From DATEEW01 sp035273665 (GTDB lineage Bacteria; Pseudomonadota; Gammaproteobacteria; Burkholderiales; SG8-39), in the NCBI GenBank assembly GCA_035273665.1, contig DATEOW010000149.1, forward strand, positions 1 to 14,402: a DNA stretch of 14,402 nt. Direction: 5' to 3'. The position numbers and the translations under genes were made by a program. This document shows, piece by piece, positions 14,230-14,402 of the stretch (within the stretch, counting starts at the first letter, position 1; every line of letters begins with the position of its first letter). Below the pieces are notes generated by a model. It did not search any database. It had not been told where the DNA came from and saw only the letters and a program-made list of their open reading frames with translations.

Positions 14230-14284
14230 GGGCGGCCACGGAGGGCCGCCCGTCCGTCCGGCGCGGATGTGCGCAGGCACATCC
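14230..14284. other. Two perfect 8-bp hairpins in the spacer between repeat copies
   Basis: GGGCGGCC (14230-14237) with GGCCGCCC (14244-14251), and GGATGTGC (14265-14272) with GCACATCC (14277-14284, loop GCAG). Both sit in the GC-rich 74-bp spacer (14229-14302). Neither has a T-tract on either strand, so they are not standard terminators. Confidence 0.7.
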
Positions 14285-14302
14285 TCGAAACCCCGAACGC
14301 AC

Positions 14303-14347
14303 TATGCAGCTTGGGAAGCTGCCGTTCTACCATTGAACTACACCCGC
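14303..14347 (-). pseudogene. tRNA-Gly(CCC) 5'-half fragment
   Basis: 45 bases identical to the tRNA from its first base to the variable loop (acceptor 5' strand, D-arm, anticodon arm). The following sequence has no T-arm and no CACCCGC acceptor partner, so it cannot form a tRNA. It lies in the same orientation as, and upstream of, the intact gene. Confidence 0.9.
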
Positions 14348-14402
14348 AATTGCATGAATGTTAAACGAGGGTTCGATTCCAACAAACTTAGTTTGCGAAC
14401 CC
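14303..14402. repeat. Direct repeat copy 2 (100 bp, runs to the window end)
   Basis: Identical to 14129-14228. It reaches the last base of the window, so its true right boundary is not visible and the repeat may be longer or part of an array. Confidence 0.95.

Overview
The window looks like chromosomal core sequence from a Gram-negative proteobacterium, most likely a betaproteobacterium. It carries lipopolysaccharide (LPS) genes (Kdo synthesis and Lpt transport), sigma-54, the nitrogen-PTS enzyme PtsN, HPr kinase/phosphorylase and RapZ in one block. HprK next to PtsN and RapZ downstream of rpoN is an arrangement known from Betaproteobacteria, so the class assignment is an inference from gene content and order. 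The DNA is moderately GC-rich, and all but the first gene look like ordinary long-resident genes.

Layout. (1) Bases 28-690 hold a type IV pilin-like prepilin, closed by a strong hairpin terminator (705-732) that also serves the convergent gene. (2) Bases 744-2711 (minus) encode a Kef-type CPA2 cation:proton antiporter with a C-terminal RCK module. (3) From a divergent 75-bp promoter region, a tightly coupled plus-strand operon runs kdsD-kdsC-lptC-lptA-lptB-rpoN (2787-7722). It makes the Kdo precursor, builds the periplasmic LPS bridge and its ATPase, and ends with sigma-54. (4) Next come hpf, ptsN and hprK (7823-9641), then a small secreted PsiF-repeat protein with its own terminator, then rapZ-ubiX and a stand-alone LON-domain protein (10038-12141). 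(5) On the minus strand, tRNA-Gly(CCC), a cytosolic 5'-nucleotidase and mutY form a convergent unit (14173 down to 12082). The 3' end of mutY overlaps the LON-domain gene by 60 bp.

Function. The genes link envelope building (Kdo, Lpt) with nitrogen and carbon signalling (sigma-54, PtsN, HprK, RapZ) and ribosome hibernation (Hpf). RapZ senses glucosamine-6-phosphate in enterobacteria, which would connect signalling to the amino-sugar supply for LPS and peptidoglycan. HPr itself (ptsH/ptsO) is not in the window.

I found no clearly new multi-gene system. The most unusual part is the right end (14100-14402). There a 100-bp segment containing the 5' half of tRNA-Gly and its upstream DNA is repeated directly, 174 bp apart. 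A 16-bp inverted copy of the tRNA T-arm lies in the upstream DNA, and two perfect 8-bp hairpins lie between the copies. This could be a tRNA-associated rearrangement, an array running beyond the window, or an assembly artefact at a sequence edge. Lesser points of interest are a GC-rich hairpin at the predicted 5' end of the ptsN mRNA, a predicted leaderless rapZ transcript, and a PsiF-family gene placed between hprK and rapZ.
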